Shown in pieces: positions 1 through 7,497 of a stretch of DNA of 64,000 nucleotides. Origin of the DNA: Pseudomonas fluorescens (GTDB lineage: Bacteria; Pseudomonadota; Gammaproteobacteria; Pseudomonadales; Pseudomonadaceae); NCBI RefSeq assembly GCF_003732425.1, contig NZ_MOBX01000016.1, positions 434,001 through 498,000 of the forward strand. The letters are read 5' to 3'. Positions within the stretch are counted from its first letter, which is position 1. Every line of letters begins with the position of its first letter. The notes under the pieces were generated by a model, which made no database searches, had not been told where the DNA came from, and worked only from the letters and a program-made list of their open reading frames with translations. A program made the translations under genes and the position numbers.

Positions 1-51
1 ATGAAAGCCCCGGGGCCTTGCCCGCAGGGTTATCAGAGTCTGTTGCCACAT
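1..51 (-). CDS. yjbQ: YjbQ family protein (5' end only)
   Basis: Only the first 17 codons lie in the window; the gene runs off the left edge. They read MWQQTLITLRARPRGFH, which matches the conserved N-terminus of the UPF0047/YjbQ family, small cytosolic proteins with secondary thiamine-phosphate synthase activity. The start is an ATG at 51 preceded on the minus strand by a GGAGA ribosome-binding site. The gene lies downstream of amtB in the same direction, behind the amtB terminator, as in other Pseudomonas. Identification rests on a short but distinctive stretch. Confidence 0.75.
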   Translation of the reverse strand, partial: MWQQTLITLRARPRGFH

Positions 52-222
52 ACAGTTCTCCGCACGTTCGGGGCGCATTCTAGCGCGCTCTGGGAAAAAA
101 CAAAGGCCCTAATATTCCTGCAATTGCGTAAGCCATTGCCCGCAGAAAAACGCCCGTCGTAAACACGACCAAAGACGTACGAAAAATCCTTTCAGCTGCT
201 CTCTCTGCGACAAATTCCAGAC

Positions 223-255
223 AAAAAAATGCCCGGCGAACCGGGCAAGTTTTTT
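223..255 (-). terminator. Rho-independent terminator of glnK-amtB
   Basis: A 6-bp GC stem (GCCCGG/CCGGGC) with a four-base loop is flanked by A and T tracts, about 10 bases beyond the amtB stop codon. The T run on the minus strand fits termination of amtB transcription. Confidence 0.85.
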
Positions 256-266
256 AGTGCGCGTAC

Positions 267-1604
267 TTACAGGTTGTAGCCGCGTTCGTTGTGTTGTGCC
301 AGATCGAGGCCAACCGATTCTTCTTCCTCGGTCACACGCAGACCCATCACAGCGTCCAGAACCTTGAGGATGATGAAGGTGACGATCGCGGTGTAGATCA
401 CCGTGAAGCCGACGCCTTTGATCTGAATCCAGACTTGCGCGCCGATATCGGTAACGGTGCCGAAGCCACCCAGAGCCGGAGCGGCGAACACGCCGGTGAG
501 GATTGCGCCGAGGATACCGCCGATACCGTGTACGCCGAATGCGTCGAGGGAATCGTCATAACCGAGTTTGCGTTTCAGGGTGGTGGCGCAGAAGAAGCAC
601 ACCACGCCTGCCGCCAGACCGATCACCAGTGCGCCCATCGGGCCCACGGTGCCAGCCGCCGGAGTGATCGCTACCAGACCGGCAACCACACCCGAAGCAA
701 TGCCCAATGCACTTGGCTTGCCGTGGGTGATCCACTCGGCAAACATCCAGCCCAGCGCAGCCGCAGCGGTCGCGATCTGGGTAACCAGCATCGCCATACC
801 GGCAGTGCCGTTGGCCGCCGCAGCGGAACCGGCGTTGAAGCCGAACCAGCCGACCCACAGCATCGCCGCGCCCATCAGGGTGTAACCGAGGTTGTGCGGG
901 GCCATCGGGGTGGTCGGGAAGCCTTTGCGCTTGCCCAATACCAGGCAGGCGATCAGACCAGCCACACCGGCGTTGATGTGCACCACGGTGCCGCCGGCGA
1001 AGTCGAGTACGCCCCAGTCCCACATCAGGCCGCCGTTGCCGGACCAGACCATGTGCGCGATCGGCGCGTAAACCAGGGTGAACCAGATGCCCATGAATAT
1101 CAGCATCGCGGAGAACTTCATCCGCTCGGCGAACGCACCGACGATCAGCGCCGGGGTGATGATCGCGAAGGTCATCTGGAAGGTGATGAACACCGCCTCA
1201 GGGAACAACGCCGCAGGACCGGTCAGGCTCGAAGGCGTGACACCGGCGAGGAACGCCTTGCCCATGCCGCCGAAGAACGAGTTGAAGTTGACGACGCCCT
1301 GCTCCATGCCGGTAGTGTCGAACGCAATGCTGTAGCCATAAATGACCCACAGGATGCTGATCAGACCGGTAATGGCGAAGCACTGCATCATCACGGAAAG
1401 AATGTTTTTCGAGCGAACCATGCCGCCGTAGAACAGCGCCAGGCCCGGGATGGTCATGAACAGCACGAGGGCTGTCGAGGTGAGCATCCAGGCAGTGTCG
1501 CCGGAATTGAGGACTGGGGCCGCCACTTCGTCTGCCGCCATTGCAAGGCTTGGCATTACGATGGACAACAGGGCTCCTAGCCCTGCGAATTTACGCAGAG
1601 TCAT
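267..1604 (-). CDS. amtB: Ammonium transporter AmtB
   Basis: Inner-membrane ammonium channel of 445 residues, the usual length. The N-terminus is a cleavable signal peptide ending near ALA-MA (residues 15-23), followed by about eleven hydrophobic helices. Family landmarks are the GLALFYGGMVR segment near residue 55 and two conserved pore histidines, one in the VVHINAG motif and one in the FGVHGIGG motif. It lies 39 bases downstream of glnK in the same direction, the standard glnK-amtB operon. The PII protein GlnK blocks the channel when nitrogen is ample. Expression is expected from the sigma-54 promoter upstream of glnK. The start is the ATG preceded by a GGAG-type site. Confidence 0.97.
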   Translation of the reverse strand: MTLRKFAGLGALLSIVMPSLAMAADEVAAPVLNSGDTAWMLTSTALVLFMTIPGLALFYGGMVRSKNILSVMMQCFAITGLISILWVIYGYSIAFDTTGMEQGVVNFNSFFGGMGKAFLAGVTPSSLTGPAALFPEAVFITFQMTFAIITPALIVGAFAERMKFSAMLIFMGIWFTLVYAPIAHMVWSGNGGLMWDWGVLDFAGGTVVHINAGVAGLIACLVLGKRKGFPTTPMAPHNLGYTLMGAAMLWVGWFGFNAGSAAAANGTAGMAMLVTQIATAAAALGWMFAEWITHGKPSALGIASGVVAGLVAITPAAGTVGPMGALVIGLAAGVVCFFCATTLKRKLGYDDSLDAFGVHGIGGILGAILTGVFAAPALGGFGTVTDIGAQVWIQIKGVGFTVIYTAIVTFIILKVLDAVMGLRVTEEEESVGLDLAQHNERGYNL

Positions 1605-1643
1605 ATTGTTTTCTCCTGGGGCGTTGGGGGTTTGTGGCGGCGC

Positions 1644-1982
1644 TTAGATCGCGTCGGTATCGGTCTCGCCGGTACGGATGCGGATCGCCTGTTCCAGATT
1701 GACCACGAAGATCTTGCCGTCACCGATCTTGCCGGTGTTGGCCGCCTTGGTGATCGCCTCGATCACCCGATCCAGATCCTTGTCGTCGATGGCCACGTCG
1801 ATTTTCACCTTGGGCAGAAAATCGACCACATATTCCGCGCCGCGATACAGCTCGGTGTGACCCTTCTGCCGGCCGAAGCCTTTGACTTCAGTAACGGTAA
1901 TGCCCTGCACGCCGATTTCGGACAGCGACTCGCGCACGTCGTCCAACTTGAACGGCTTGATGATGGCAGTGACTAGCTTCAT
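1644..1982 (-). CDS. glnK: Nitrogen regulatory protein P-II (GlnK)
   Basis: PII signal protein of 112 residues, the exact family length. The chosen start gives MKLVTAIIKPFKLDDV and has a GGGAGAG ribosome-binding site just upstream; the longer open frame to 2144 has no family match in its extension. Tyr51 in the T-loop (GHTELYRGAEY) is the uridylylation site. GlnK senses ATP/ADP and 2-oxoglutarate, is modified by GlnD, and regulates AmtB, GlnE and NtrB. It heads the glnK-amtB operon. A good sigma-54 promoter and paired NtrC-type sites lie upstream, so transcription should rise under nitrogen limitation. Confidence 0.97.
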   Translation of the reverse strand: MKLVTAIIKPFKLDDVRESLSEIGVQGITVTEVKGFGRQKGHTELYRGAEYVVDFLPKVKIDVAIDDKDLDRVIEAITKAANTGKIGDGKIFVVNLEQAIRIRTGETDTDAI

Positions 1983-2186
1983 GAAAACTCTCTCCCGAAT
2001 TGGTGGACTTGCCCCAGGAAAACAAACCCGACTCAAGTCTAAGCGCAGTGCCTGGCTTTGTAACGCATCGTCGGCCTTACCTGCCCGACTGACGCCAGCT
2101 AACCGCTGCCGACGAAACTCCCCGCTCCGTCTGCCGCACTGCATTCGTCACAGCGACTGCATCAGTGCATGGGTCACAGGTGACTA

Positions 2187-2202
2187 AGCAGAAACCTTGC
2201 CA
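2187..2202 (-). promoter_or_regulatory. Sigma-54 (-24/-12) promoter of glnK-amtB
   Basis: The minus strand reads TGGCAAGGTTTCTGCT, matching 10 of 12 fixed positions of the RpoN consensus TGGCACG-N4-TTGCW, with the essential GG and GC correctly spaced. It would start transcription near 2176, leaving a leader of roughly 190 bases before glnK. The orientation and neighbouring gene fit nitrogen control. Confidence 0.75.
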
Positions 2203-2276
2203 TCTCGCCAAAACCCACTGATTTCAATCCCTTGGCCGCTGCCGCAGGCGCTCCCGTGCAAAAGGCGTCGCGGATA

Positions 2277-2326
2277 CGCACAACAACAGTGCATCGCCAT
2301 CCGTCCGCTTGCGCGAAAAGCGTGCA
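2277..2326. promoter_or_regulatory. Paired NtrC-type enhancer sites upstream of glnK
   Basis: Two imperfect palindromes have the GCAC-N7-GTGC geometry of NtrC sites: 2277-2293 (CGCAC...GTGCA) and 2310-2326 (TGCGC...GTGCA, one mismatch). Their centres are 33 bases apart, about three helical turns. They lie roughly 100-150 bases upstream of the predicted sigma-54 start, typical for an NtrC enhancer. The assignment is by pattern and position only. Confidence 0.6.
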
Positions 2327-2396
2327 TCCCTGCCTGCGAGATTGACTATAGACACTGCGTGATACACTGCCGGCCATTGTTTACAGGACACTTACC

Positions 2397-2657
2397 ATGC
2401 TCGCGCCCAAAGACTTCCTCGACGCCCTGAGCGGCACCGCCTCCCGCCTGTTCAGCGGCGACACCCCGCTGCCGAAAGCCGAAATCGAAAGCCAGTTCAA
2501 AATGCTGCTGCAAAGTGCGTTCGGCAAACTCGATCTGGTCAGCCGTGAAGAGTTCGATAGTCAGATGGTCGTGCTGGCCCGCACTCGCGCTCGCCTCGAA
2601 AGCCTCGAAGCGAAGGTCGCCGAGATGGAAGCAAAGCTGACGCCACCTGCTGAGTAA
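2397..2657 (+). CDS. ubiK: UbiK (YqiC family) ubiquinone biosynthesis accessory factor
   Basis: Small 86-residue protein of the YqiC/BMFP family. An N-terminal amphipathic segment (LAPKDFLDALSG) is followed by a coiled coil from about residue 50 to 80 (RARLESLEAKVAEMEAKL), the family hallmark. UbiK binds UbiJ and assists the soluble ubiquinone biosynthesis complex under oxic conditions. It is divergent from glnK and normally sits directly before comM in Pseudomonas; here about 1.9 kb of accessory DNA separates the two. The start codon follows an AGGACA-like site. Confidence 0.88.
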   Translation: MLAPKDFLDALSGTASRLFSGDTPLPKAEIESQFKMLLQSAFGKLDLVSREEFDSQMVVLARTRARLESLEAKVAEMEAKLTPPAE

Positions 2658-2670
2658 CTCCGCAATCCCC

Positions 2671-2710
2671 TGTAGGAGCTGCCGAAGGCTGCGATCTTTT
2701 GATCTTCAGC
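2671..2710. repeat. Solitary intergenic repeat of the Pseudomonas TGTAGGAGCTGCCGAAGG type
   Basis: The stretch TGTAGGAGCTGCCGAAGGCT followed by GCGATCTTTTGATC is a dispersed intergenic repeat familiar from fluorescens-group genomes. Only a single copy without an inverted partner is seen. It lies just behind ubiK, at the left edge of the accessory insertion. Confidence 0.5.
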
Positions 2711-2840
2711 CCTTCAACCATCCCGGCAACGTCCTACAACTTGCACCACCGCCGTCCGATTGCGCCGAAAAGCCCAGGTTTCTAAGCTCACCCGATGCTG
2801 AATGTTCAGCACCGGGTTTGGCGACCTGGATAGCTTAAGG

Positions 2841-2953
2841 CGCACGACAACCATGATGGCGGCTACATTTACCGCCACATCGTTTCATGGCGGTTGTGCG
2901 TGGGAGACCTTCGGGTCTGCCGGGTTCCTTTTGCTCCGGTTCGCCAACCCGCG
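2841..2953 (+). ncRNA. C4 antisense RNA-like structured leader
   Basis: This stretch folds into consecutive hairpins. A long stem pairs 2841-2855 with 2886-2900 and encloses a GGCGG/CCGCC hairpin. Next comes an AGACC-TTCG-GGTCT tetraloop hairpin at 2905-2918, then a CGGGTT/AACCCG stem at 2921-2926 and 2946-2951. The motif resembles, from memory, the C4 antisense RNA family that controls the anti-repressor gene ant of phages P1 and P7 and is scattered in proteobacteria. A BRO-N (Ant-like) gene follows 66 bases downstream, the expected partner. A further stem (CTGCC...GGGCAG, about 2959-2994) lies between them. A covariance-model search would settle it. Confidence 0.55.
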
Positions 2954-3018
2954 TACAACTGCCACCCAATCGTTTGGCGACGATTGAGGGCAGCCCCTTA
3001 AGCAAGAGGAACTGCTCT

Positions 3019-3546
3019 ATGAATCAAGAAGAGACTTATCTAACGCCGCACACATTCACCCGCCACAAACTCCCCCTCCACGCCCTCCTCATCCAGAACC
3101 AACCCTGGTTCTCCGCCCGCGACCTCGGTCGCTTACTTCACATCTACCTAAACGAACGCATCCTGCGAAAACTCGACTCAGACCAATACCAGACCCGCAA
3201 AACCCTGATCCACAACCAAATCGAAAACACCCTGCTGATCAGCGAATCCGGTATCTACGCCCTCCTCGTCTACCACTACTGTCCCGAATACCGAGCCTTG
3301 CGCGAATGGCTCACCCACCAAGTCATCCCCACCCTGCGCGACACCCAACATCCCACCACAAGCGAACGCCCACACCTCAGCTTGCTCAACTGGCCGGACA
3401 TGACATTGAGTTTGCTGCACTGGAATAACCAGCCATGGATTCGGTTGCAGGATGTGCCGTTGATGGTGGTGGAACGTGAAGAGCCGAAGCGCCCAATAAC
3501 GGGGCCTTGGTGGAAAAGGGCTTCGCGGATGCTGCAGTCGCTATAA
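3019..3546 (+). CDS. BRO-N domain anti-repressor-like protein
   Basis: Protein of 175 residues. Residues about 12-110 look like a BRO-N domain: a short prophage-anti-repressor fold with NQPWFSARDLGRLL, a central LLISESGIYALLVYH strand-helix, and YRALREWLTHQVIPTLR near the end. These match the usual W-F.A.D...L, SG.Y.L and F..W....V.P.IR pattern. The rest (about 110-175) is not recognised but contains a second NQPWIRLQDVPL segment like the start of another BRO-N repeat. The start is the ATG after an AGAGGA site; the open frame extends upstream only through the structured leader. Such proteins come from phages. No phage structural genes are nearby, so it is probably a domesticated or stand-alone copy. 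Confidence 0.7.
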   Translation: MNQEETYLTPHTFTRHKLPLHALLIQNQPWFSARDLGRLLHIYLNERILRKLDSDQYQTRKTLIHNQIENTLLISESGIYALLVYHYCPEYRALREWLTHQVIPTLRDTQHPTTSERPHLSLLNWPDMTLSLLHWNNQPWIRLQDVPLMVVEREEPKRPITGPWWKRASRMLQSL

Positions 3547-3810
3547 GCCCGCATGCCTGAGCTGGGCCCTGCGCAAATCGTAAGTCGACTGAAGACTCAT
3601 CCAGAACTCAGGCGTCGTGTTGAGATGAATGGCAAGTCTGATTGCCAAGTCGGCGCAGATCCTGAGCTGGCATTTCACAAGCTTTTCGATCTCACTTTCC
3701 GGCCATTTCGTGGGCATGGCCAGATCCATGACCGTCATGCCCAGCGGTTCCATGAACTCCTTCTTCAGAATCGCTCCCGGATGAATCGGACGCATACCGT
3801 TGCGGTTCAT
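3541..3810 (-). CDS. HigA-family antitoxin-like XRE protein (orphan)
   Basis: An 89-residue protein starting MNRNGMRPIHPGAILKKEFM, the diagnostic N-terminus of HigA antitoxins (HPG..L..E...PLG), followed by a helix-turn-helix and the C-terminal LNTTPEFWMSLQSTYDL motif. HigA normally binds and silences the RelE-fold toxin HigB, encoded just upstream, and represses its own operon. No higB-like frame is present upstream on this strand, so the antitoxin appears orphaned. Its 3' end overlaps the end of the BRO-N gene by six bases. The chosen start follows a GGAGACG site; the longer frame to 3870 adds residues without family character. Confidence 0.8.
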   Translation of the reverse strand: MNRNGMRPIHPGAILKKEFMEPLGMTVMDLAMPTKWPESEIEKLVKCQLRICADLAIRLAIHLNTTPEFWMSLQSTYDLRRAQLRHAGL

Positions 3811-4011
3811 TTTTCGTCTCCAGAGGCTGCATTGAGCGGCCAAACTGGAGCATCCGACTCCGCGATACAAGACCGTCGAAACCCTTTCGCCAGCGTCCTA
3901 CAACTATTAGGGCACGGCCCTACAAACATCAGCGTCTGCGCCCAGTTACGCAGCCCTTACGCATGTCATTACATTGGCAAACGAAATACGCCCATCAAGA
4001 TGGAGGTATCT

Positions 4012-4182
4012 GTGAAGAATAAGAAGAGGAAGGAAAAGCTATTTCAGATTGTTGATTTGCACCTCGAAGCACTCCGTTTGGCTGGGGATATGTCAGCCAA
4101 TCAACGGCGATTTATTGAAGTTGCTGTTACATGTGGGCCAGCGCTTGAGCCAAGCGGCGCGCTGGCCGGTAGAAGGTCCTGA
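4012..4182 (+). CDS. Small hypothetical protein, 56 residues
   Basis: A GTG start at 4012 follows a strong GGAGG site. The predicted product has a very basic head (VKNKKRKEKLF) and a helical middle (IVDLHLEALRLAG), ending before a clear terminator. The family is not recognised. Its coding nature is supported by the ribosome-binding site and the terminator 10 bases after the stop. It belongs to the accessory insertion between ubiK and comM. Confidence 0.55.
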   Translation: MKNKKRKEKLFQIVDLHLEALRLAGDMSANQRRFIEVAVTCGPALEPSGALAGRRS

Positions 4183-4191
4183 GTGAAAAAT

Positions 4192-4220
4192 AAAAAAGGC
4201 GTCCATAGGACGCCTTTTTT
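4192..4220 (+). terminator. Rho-independent terminator
   Basis: A 7-bp stem GGCGTCC/GGACGCC with a three-base loop is flanked by an A run and six T residues, directly behind the 56-residue gene. Confidence 0.9.
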
Positions 4221-4573
4221 GTGTTTGGAGGAGTAGTCGCAGCGATTCTTTAGCTCCTGGCTTTGCAGCCTTGGGTTCAGAATCCGACGAGCTGGCCCGT
4301 CGTCACTACTTCAGAGAAACCAGAGTTCTCTGCTGCCAAAAATGCGGGGGAGCTTTTACTGGTGCCCAGTCCCGACGAATGCGCAGTTGCAGTCCTCGAA
4401 CGGGAGGATCCGTCAATGCCGGTCGAGAGTCAACGCTCCAATTCAGAGAAGCAGTGACACGCCACTGGGTTTTGATACGTCTTGTAAACCTCTATTCCAG
4501 CACTGAAACCCGGCTCAACTACCCTTCAAAAACCCGCAGGAAGCGGCTCCCCGATTCAGCTCAAGGAACGACC
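4221..4573. other. Gap before comM with no confident gene
   Basis: About 350 bases separate the terminator from comM. An open frame of 64 codons (4263-4457, TTG start) exists but has no visible ribosome-binding site or recognised motif. The stretch should hold the comM promoter. It may also hold the right edge of the accessory insertion; no flanking direct repeat was seen. Confidence 0.5.
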
Positions 4574-6067
4574 ATGTCCCTCTCCATCGTCCACAGCCGC
4601 GCCCAGATTGGCGTGGAAGCCCCCGCTGTCACCGTCGAAGTCCATCTGGCCAACGGTCTGCCGTCGCTGACCATGGTCGGGCTGCCCGAGGCGGCGGTGA
4701 AGGAGAGCAAGGATCGGGTGCGCAGCGCCATCATCAATTCCGGGCTGCAGTTTCCGGCGCGGCGGATCACCCTGAATCTGGCACCGGCGGATTTGCCCAA
4801 GGATGGCGGGCGGTTTGATCTGGCGATTGCCTTGGGGATTCTGTCGGCGAGCGTACAGGTGCCGTGTCTCACGCTGGACGATGTGGAATGCCTCGGTGAG
4901 CTGGCGTTGTCCGGTGCTGTGCGGCCGGTGCGCGGGGTGTTGCCAGCGGCACTGGCGGCGCGCAAGGCCGGGCGGGCGCTGGTGGTGCCACGAGCAAATG
5001 CCGAGGAGGCGTGTCTGGCTTCCGGGCTGAAGGTGTTTGCGGTGGATCATCTGCTGGAGGCGGTGGCGCATTTCAACGGCCATACGCCGGTGGAGCCTTA
5101 CGTGTCGGATGGTTTGATCCATGCCGCCAGACCTTATCCCGACCTCAACGAAGTGCAGGGGCAAAAAGCAGCAAAGCGAGCGCTGCTGATTGCGGCAGCG
5201 GGTGCGCACAACCTTCTGTTCAGCGGACCACCGGGAACGGGCAAGACATTGTTGGCCAGTCGATTGCCGGGGTTGCTCCCGCCGTTGTCCGAATGCGAAG
5301 CCCTTGAGGTTGCGGCGATTCAATCTGTCGCCAGCGGCGTGCCGTTGACCCATTGGCCACAGCGGCCGTTTCGCCAGCCGCACCATTCCGCATCCGGTCC
5401 CGCGCTGGTGGGTGGCAGCTCAAAACCGCAACCCGGCGAAATCACCCTCGCCCACCATGGCGTGCTGTTTCTCGATGAGCTGCCGGAGTTTGATCGCAAG
5501 GTGCTGGAGGTGCTGCGCGAGCCGCTGGAGTCAGGGCATATCGTGATTGCCCGAGCCAAGGATCGCGTGCGCTTTCCAGCGCGCTTTCAGTTGGTGGCGG
5601 CGATGAATCCGTGTCCCTGTGGATATCTTGGCGAACCGAGCGGCAAGTGTTCGTGCACACCGGACATGGTTCAGCGCTACCGCAACAAGCTTTCAGGGCC
5701 GCTGCTGGATCGGATTGATCTGCACCTGACGGTGGCGCGGGAAGCGACGGCGTTGAATCCGACGTTTAAGCCGGGCGAAGACAGCGCCACTGCCGCGCAA
5801 CGTGTTGCCGAGGCGCGAGAACGGCAACTGAAACGTCAGTCCTGCGCCAACGCCTTTCTCGATCTGCCGGGACTGAAAAGGTACTGCAAGTTATCCACAG
5901 CCGATGAAACCTGGCTGGAATCCGCCTGTGAGCGACTGACCTTGTCGCTGCGCTCAGCCCATCGTTTGCTCAAAGTCGCCAGAACCCTGGCAGACCTTGA
6001 ACAAGTCGATGCAATCAAGCGTGAGCACTTGGCCGAAGCGCTGCAATACCGGCCGGCGACGCCTTAA
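4574..6067 (+). CDS. comM: ComM/YifB family Mg-chelatase-like AAA+ ATPase
   Basis: Protein of 497 residues in the YifB/ComM family, the usual length. An N-terminal ChlI-like domain (about 20-140, with NLAPADLPKDGGRFDL) is followed by an AAA+ core with Walker A GPPGTGK at residues 218-224 and a Walker B-type LFLDELPEF, then a C-terminal Mg-chelatase domain. It also carries the family's four-cysteine segment (NPCPCGYLGEPSGKCSC). ComM is a hexameric branch-migration helicase that promotes integration of incoming DNA during natural transformation. The start ATG follows AAGGAACG; the longer frame upstream lacks family character. Confidence 0.93.
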   Translation: MSLSIVHSRAQIGVEAPAVTVEVHLANGLPSLTMVGLPEAAVKESKDRVRSAIINSGLQFPARRITLNLAPADLPKDGGRFDLAIALGILSASVQVPCLTLDDVECLGELALSGAVRPVRGVLPAALAARKAGRALVVPRANAEEACLASGLKVFAVDHLLEAVAHFNGHTPVEPYVSDGLIHAARPYPDLNEVQGQKAAKRALLIAAAGAHNLLFSGPPGTGKTLLASRLPGLLPPLSECEALEVAAIQSVASGVPLTHWPQRPFRQPHHSASGPALVGGSSKPQPGEITLAHHGVLFLDELPEFDRKVLEVLREPLESGHIVIARAKDRVRFPARFQLVAAMNPCPCGYLGEPSGKCSCTPDMVQRYRNKLSGPLLDRIDLHLTVAREATALNPTFKPGEDSATAAQRVAEARERQLKRQSCANAFLDLPGLKRYCKLSTADETWLESACERLTLSLRSAHRLLKVARTLADLEQVDAIKREHLAEALQYRPATP

Positions 6068-7278
6068 TGCTCGGTCAGATCAACCAGCGGCGTTTGCCGC
6101 ACTTCGGTTTCGCGCCCGGCCTGAATCTCGGTCACACGCTTCAAGGCGTTATCCACAGCACCTTTGTCTGCGAGCAGGCTGTAGCTGATCTGGAACTGTT
6201 TGTGTTCCTTCGGTGCAATGGTTGGCACCAGATTCAGCGGACGCTGATAGCGGCGGTTGTAGGAAAAACTGGTGCCCGGCTCCAGCCCCGTGACATAGCC
6301 CTGTCCTTGGGTATCGGTGTTTTTCCACAGGGAGAACACCGGCAACTGCTGCGTGTTGAAGCCAACGGAAACACCGAGGCTGCCCGCCTTGTTGTGCAAC
6401 ACAGTCAGGGTTTCGCCTTTGGCATCGGCGTAAGGCACGACGTTGTAGACGGTTTCGTCGTAGTCCTTGGTGGGTGCGCGGTAGGTCTGCCAGTCGGGCA
6501 AATCGCCTTTGGCCTTGTCGTTGAAAGGCGAGACCTGTTTTACCGGTGCAGCAAAACGGGCGCCCTGCTCGAGGAACGGCGTGCTGAAGTTGCTGTGATA
6601 CAGCGCCTGGTATTCCTTTGGATAATCGCCGTTGTTGGTCAGCGTATCGTTGAGTGCAAAACGCACGCTACCGGGCTCGGTGACCAATTGCGTGACGACC
6701 GAGAAGTCGACTTTCTTGAAGGCCTGCTCTTTCAGCTCGCCGCGCAGACTGATCGCGTAGGGTGGTTTTTCGTCGATGTGCAGCGTGACAGTACTGGCCG
6801 GGATGTTGGCGGCGCGCCCATGGAGGGTCAGCAACTCGCCATTGTCCATGCCGGGATGGCCGACCCATTCGTAACCACAGCGGGTTACCAGTTCATTGAA
6901 GCCTTCCAGCCAGCCGAGACCGCCGCGCCCGTTAAGCTCGATAAAGGCCGGGTTGACCACGTCCTTGACCGGCGAATCCCAGCCCATGCGCACGTCGCCA
7001 ACGGAGGCGTGCAGAACGTTCATGCCACGCGTTGGCACTACCGAGAGTTTCATCGTGCCGTTATCGATGTCGACGATGCTGACGCCTTCCTGCCGCCCAC
7101 CGTGCAACGTACGCAGGCTCACGGAGAAGGGTTTGTCGGTTTTCACGCCGAGCTGCTCGCTGGTGATGGTCCAGTTTTGTGCGGGCTTGTTGGCATCGAG
7201 AAGGACGTAATCCCAGGCCATGGCGTGGGAAGCAGCAGTGAATGCGCCGAGGGCGACGGCAAGTTTGAGCGGGGACAT
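6064..7278 (-). CDS. DUF4432 / aldose 1-epimerase family protein, exported
   Basis: Protein of 404 residues with an N-terminal signal peptide (MSPLKLAVALGAFTAASHAMA). The remainder fits the galactose-mutarotase-like fold as found in the DUF4432 aldose-epimerase family: VVPTRGMNVLHASVGDVRMGW near residue 85, the HGRAANIPAS segment near 155, and YHSNFSTPFLEQGARFAAP near 230. The role is probably sugar mutarotation or binding in the periplasm; the substrate is unknown. It converges on comM with a 4-base overlap of the 3' ends. A GCTGC-type site precedes the start. Confidence 0.8.
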   Translation of the reverse strand: MSPLKLAVALGAFTAASHAMAWDYVLLDANKPAQNWTITSEQLGVKTDKPFSVSLRTLHGGRQEGVSIVDIDNGTMKLSVVPTRGMNVLHASVGDVRMGWDSPVKDVVNPAFIELNGRGGLGWLEGFNELVTRCGYEWVGHPGMDNGELLTLHGRAANIPASTVTLHIDEKPPYAISLRGELKEQAFKKVDFSVVTQLVTEPGSVRFALNDTLTNNGDYPKEYQALYHSNFSTPFLEQGARFAAPVKQVSPFNDKAKGDLPDWQTYRAPTKDYDETVYNVVPYADAKGETLTVLHNKAGSLGVSVGFNTQQLPVFSLWKNTDTQGQGYVTGLEPGTSFSYNRRYQRPLNLVPTIAPKEHKQFQISYSLLADKGAVDNALKRVTEIQAGRETEVRQTPLVDLTEH

Positions 7279-7388
7279 GGCAGCAGCCTTTATTGGAGTT
7301 GTGCCATTTTTATAGCGCTGCGGAAACGTTTCAGCAAGCGTATTAGATCGATAGATTGCAGGTTCAGCCGAAGATCTTCAGTGATGCA

Positions 7389-7481
7389 TTCGCGAGCAGG
7401 CTCACTCCTACAGGGATCTTCAGTGATCACAAACATTGTGACCACCCGATATGCCTGTAGGAGTGAGCCTGCTCGCGATAG
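7389..7481. repeat. REP pair (REPIN), TGTAGGAGTGAGCCTGCTCGCG type
   Basis: Two inverted copies of the REP core GCGAGCAGGCTCACTCCTACA flank a short loop between two minus-strand genes. The arrangement is a typical extragenic palindromic doublet of fluorescens-group pseudomonads. Confidence 0.9.
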
Positions 7482-7497
7482 CTATTTCAGCCCTACA

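Noticed and set aside
291..1580. 429-codon frame antisense to amtB
   Set aside because: amtB has a full family match; the opposite frame has no motif and shadow-like composition.
2887..3018. N-terminal extension of the BRO-N protein
   Set aside because: The frame is open but runs through the structured leader; the ribosome-binding site and family start are at 3019.
4263..4457. 64-codon frame before comM
   Set aside because: TTG start, no ribosome-binding site, no recognised motif; kept only as part of the described gap.
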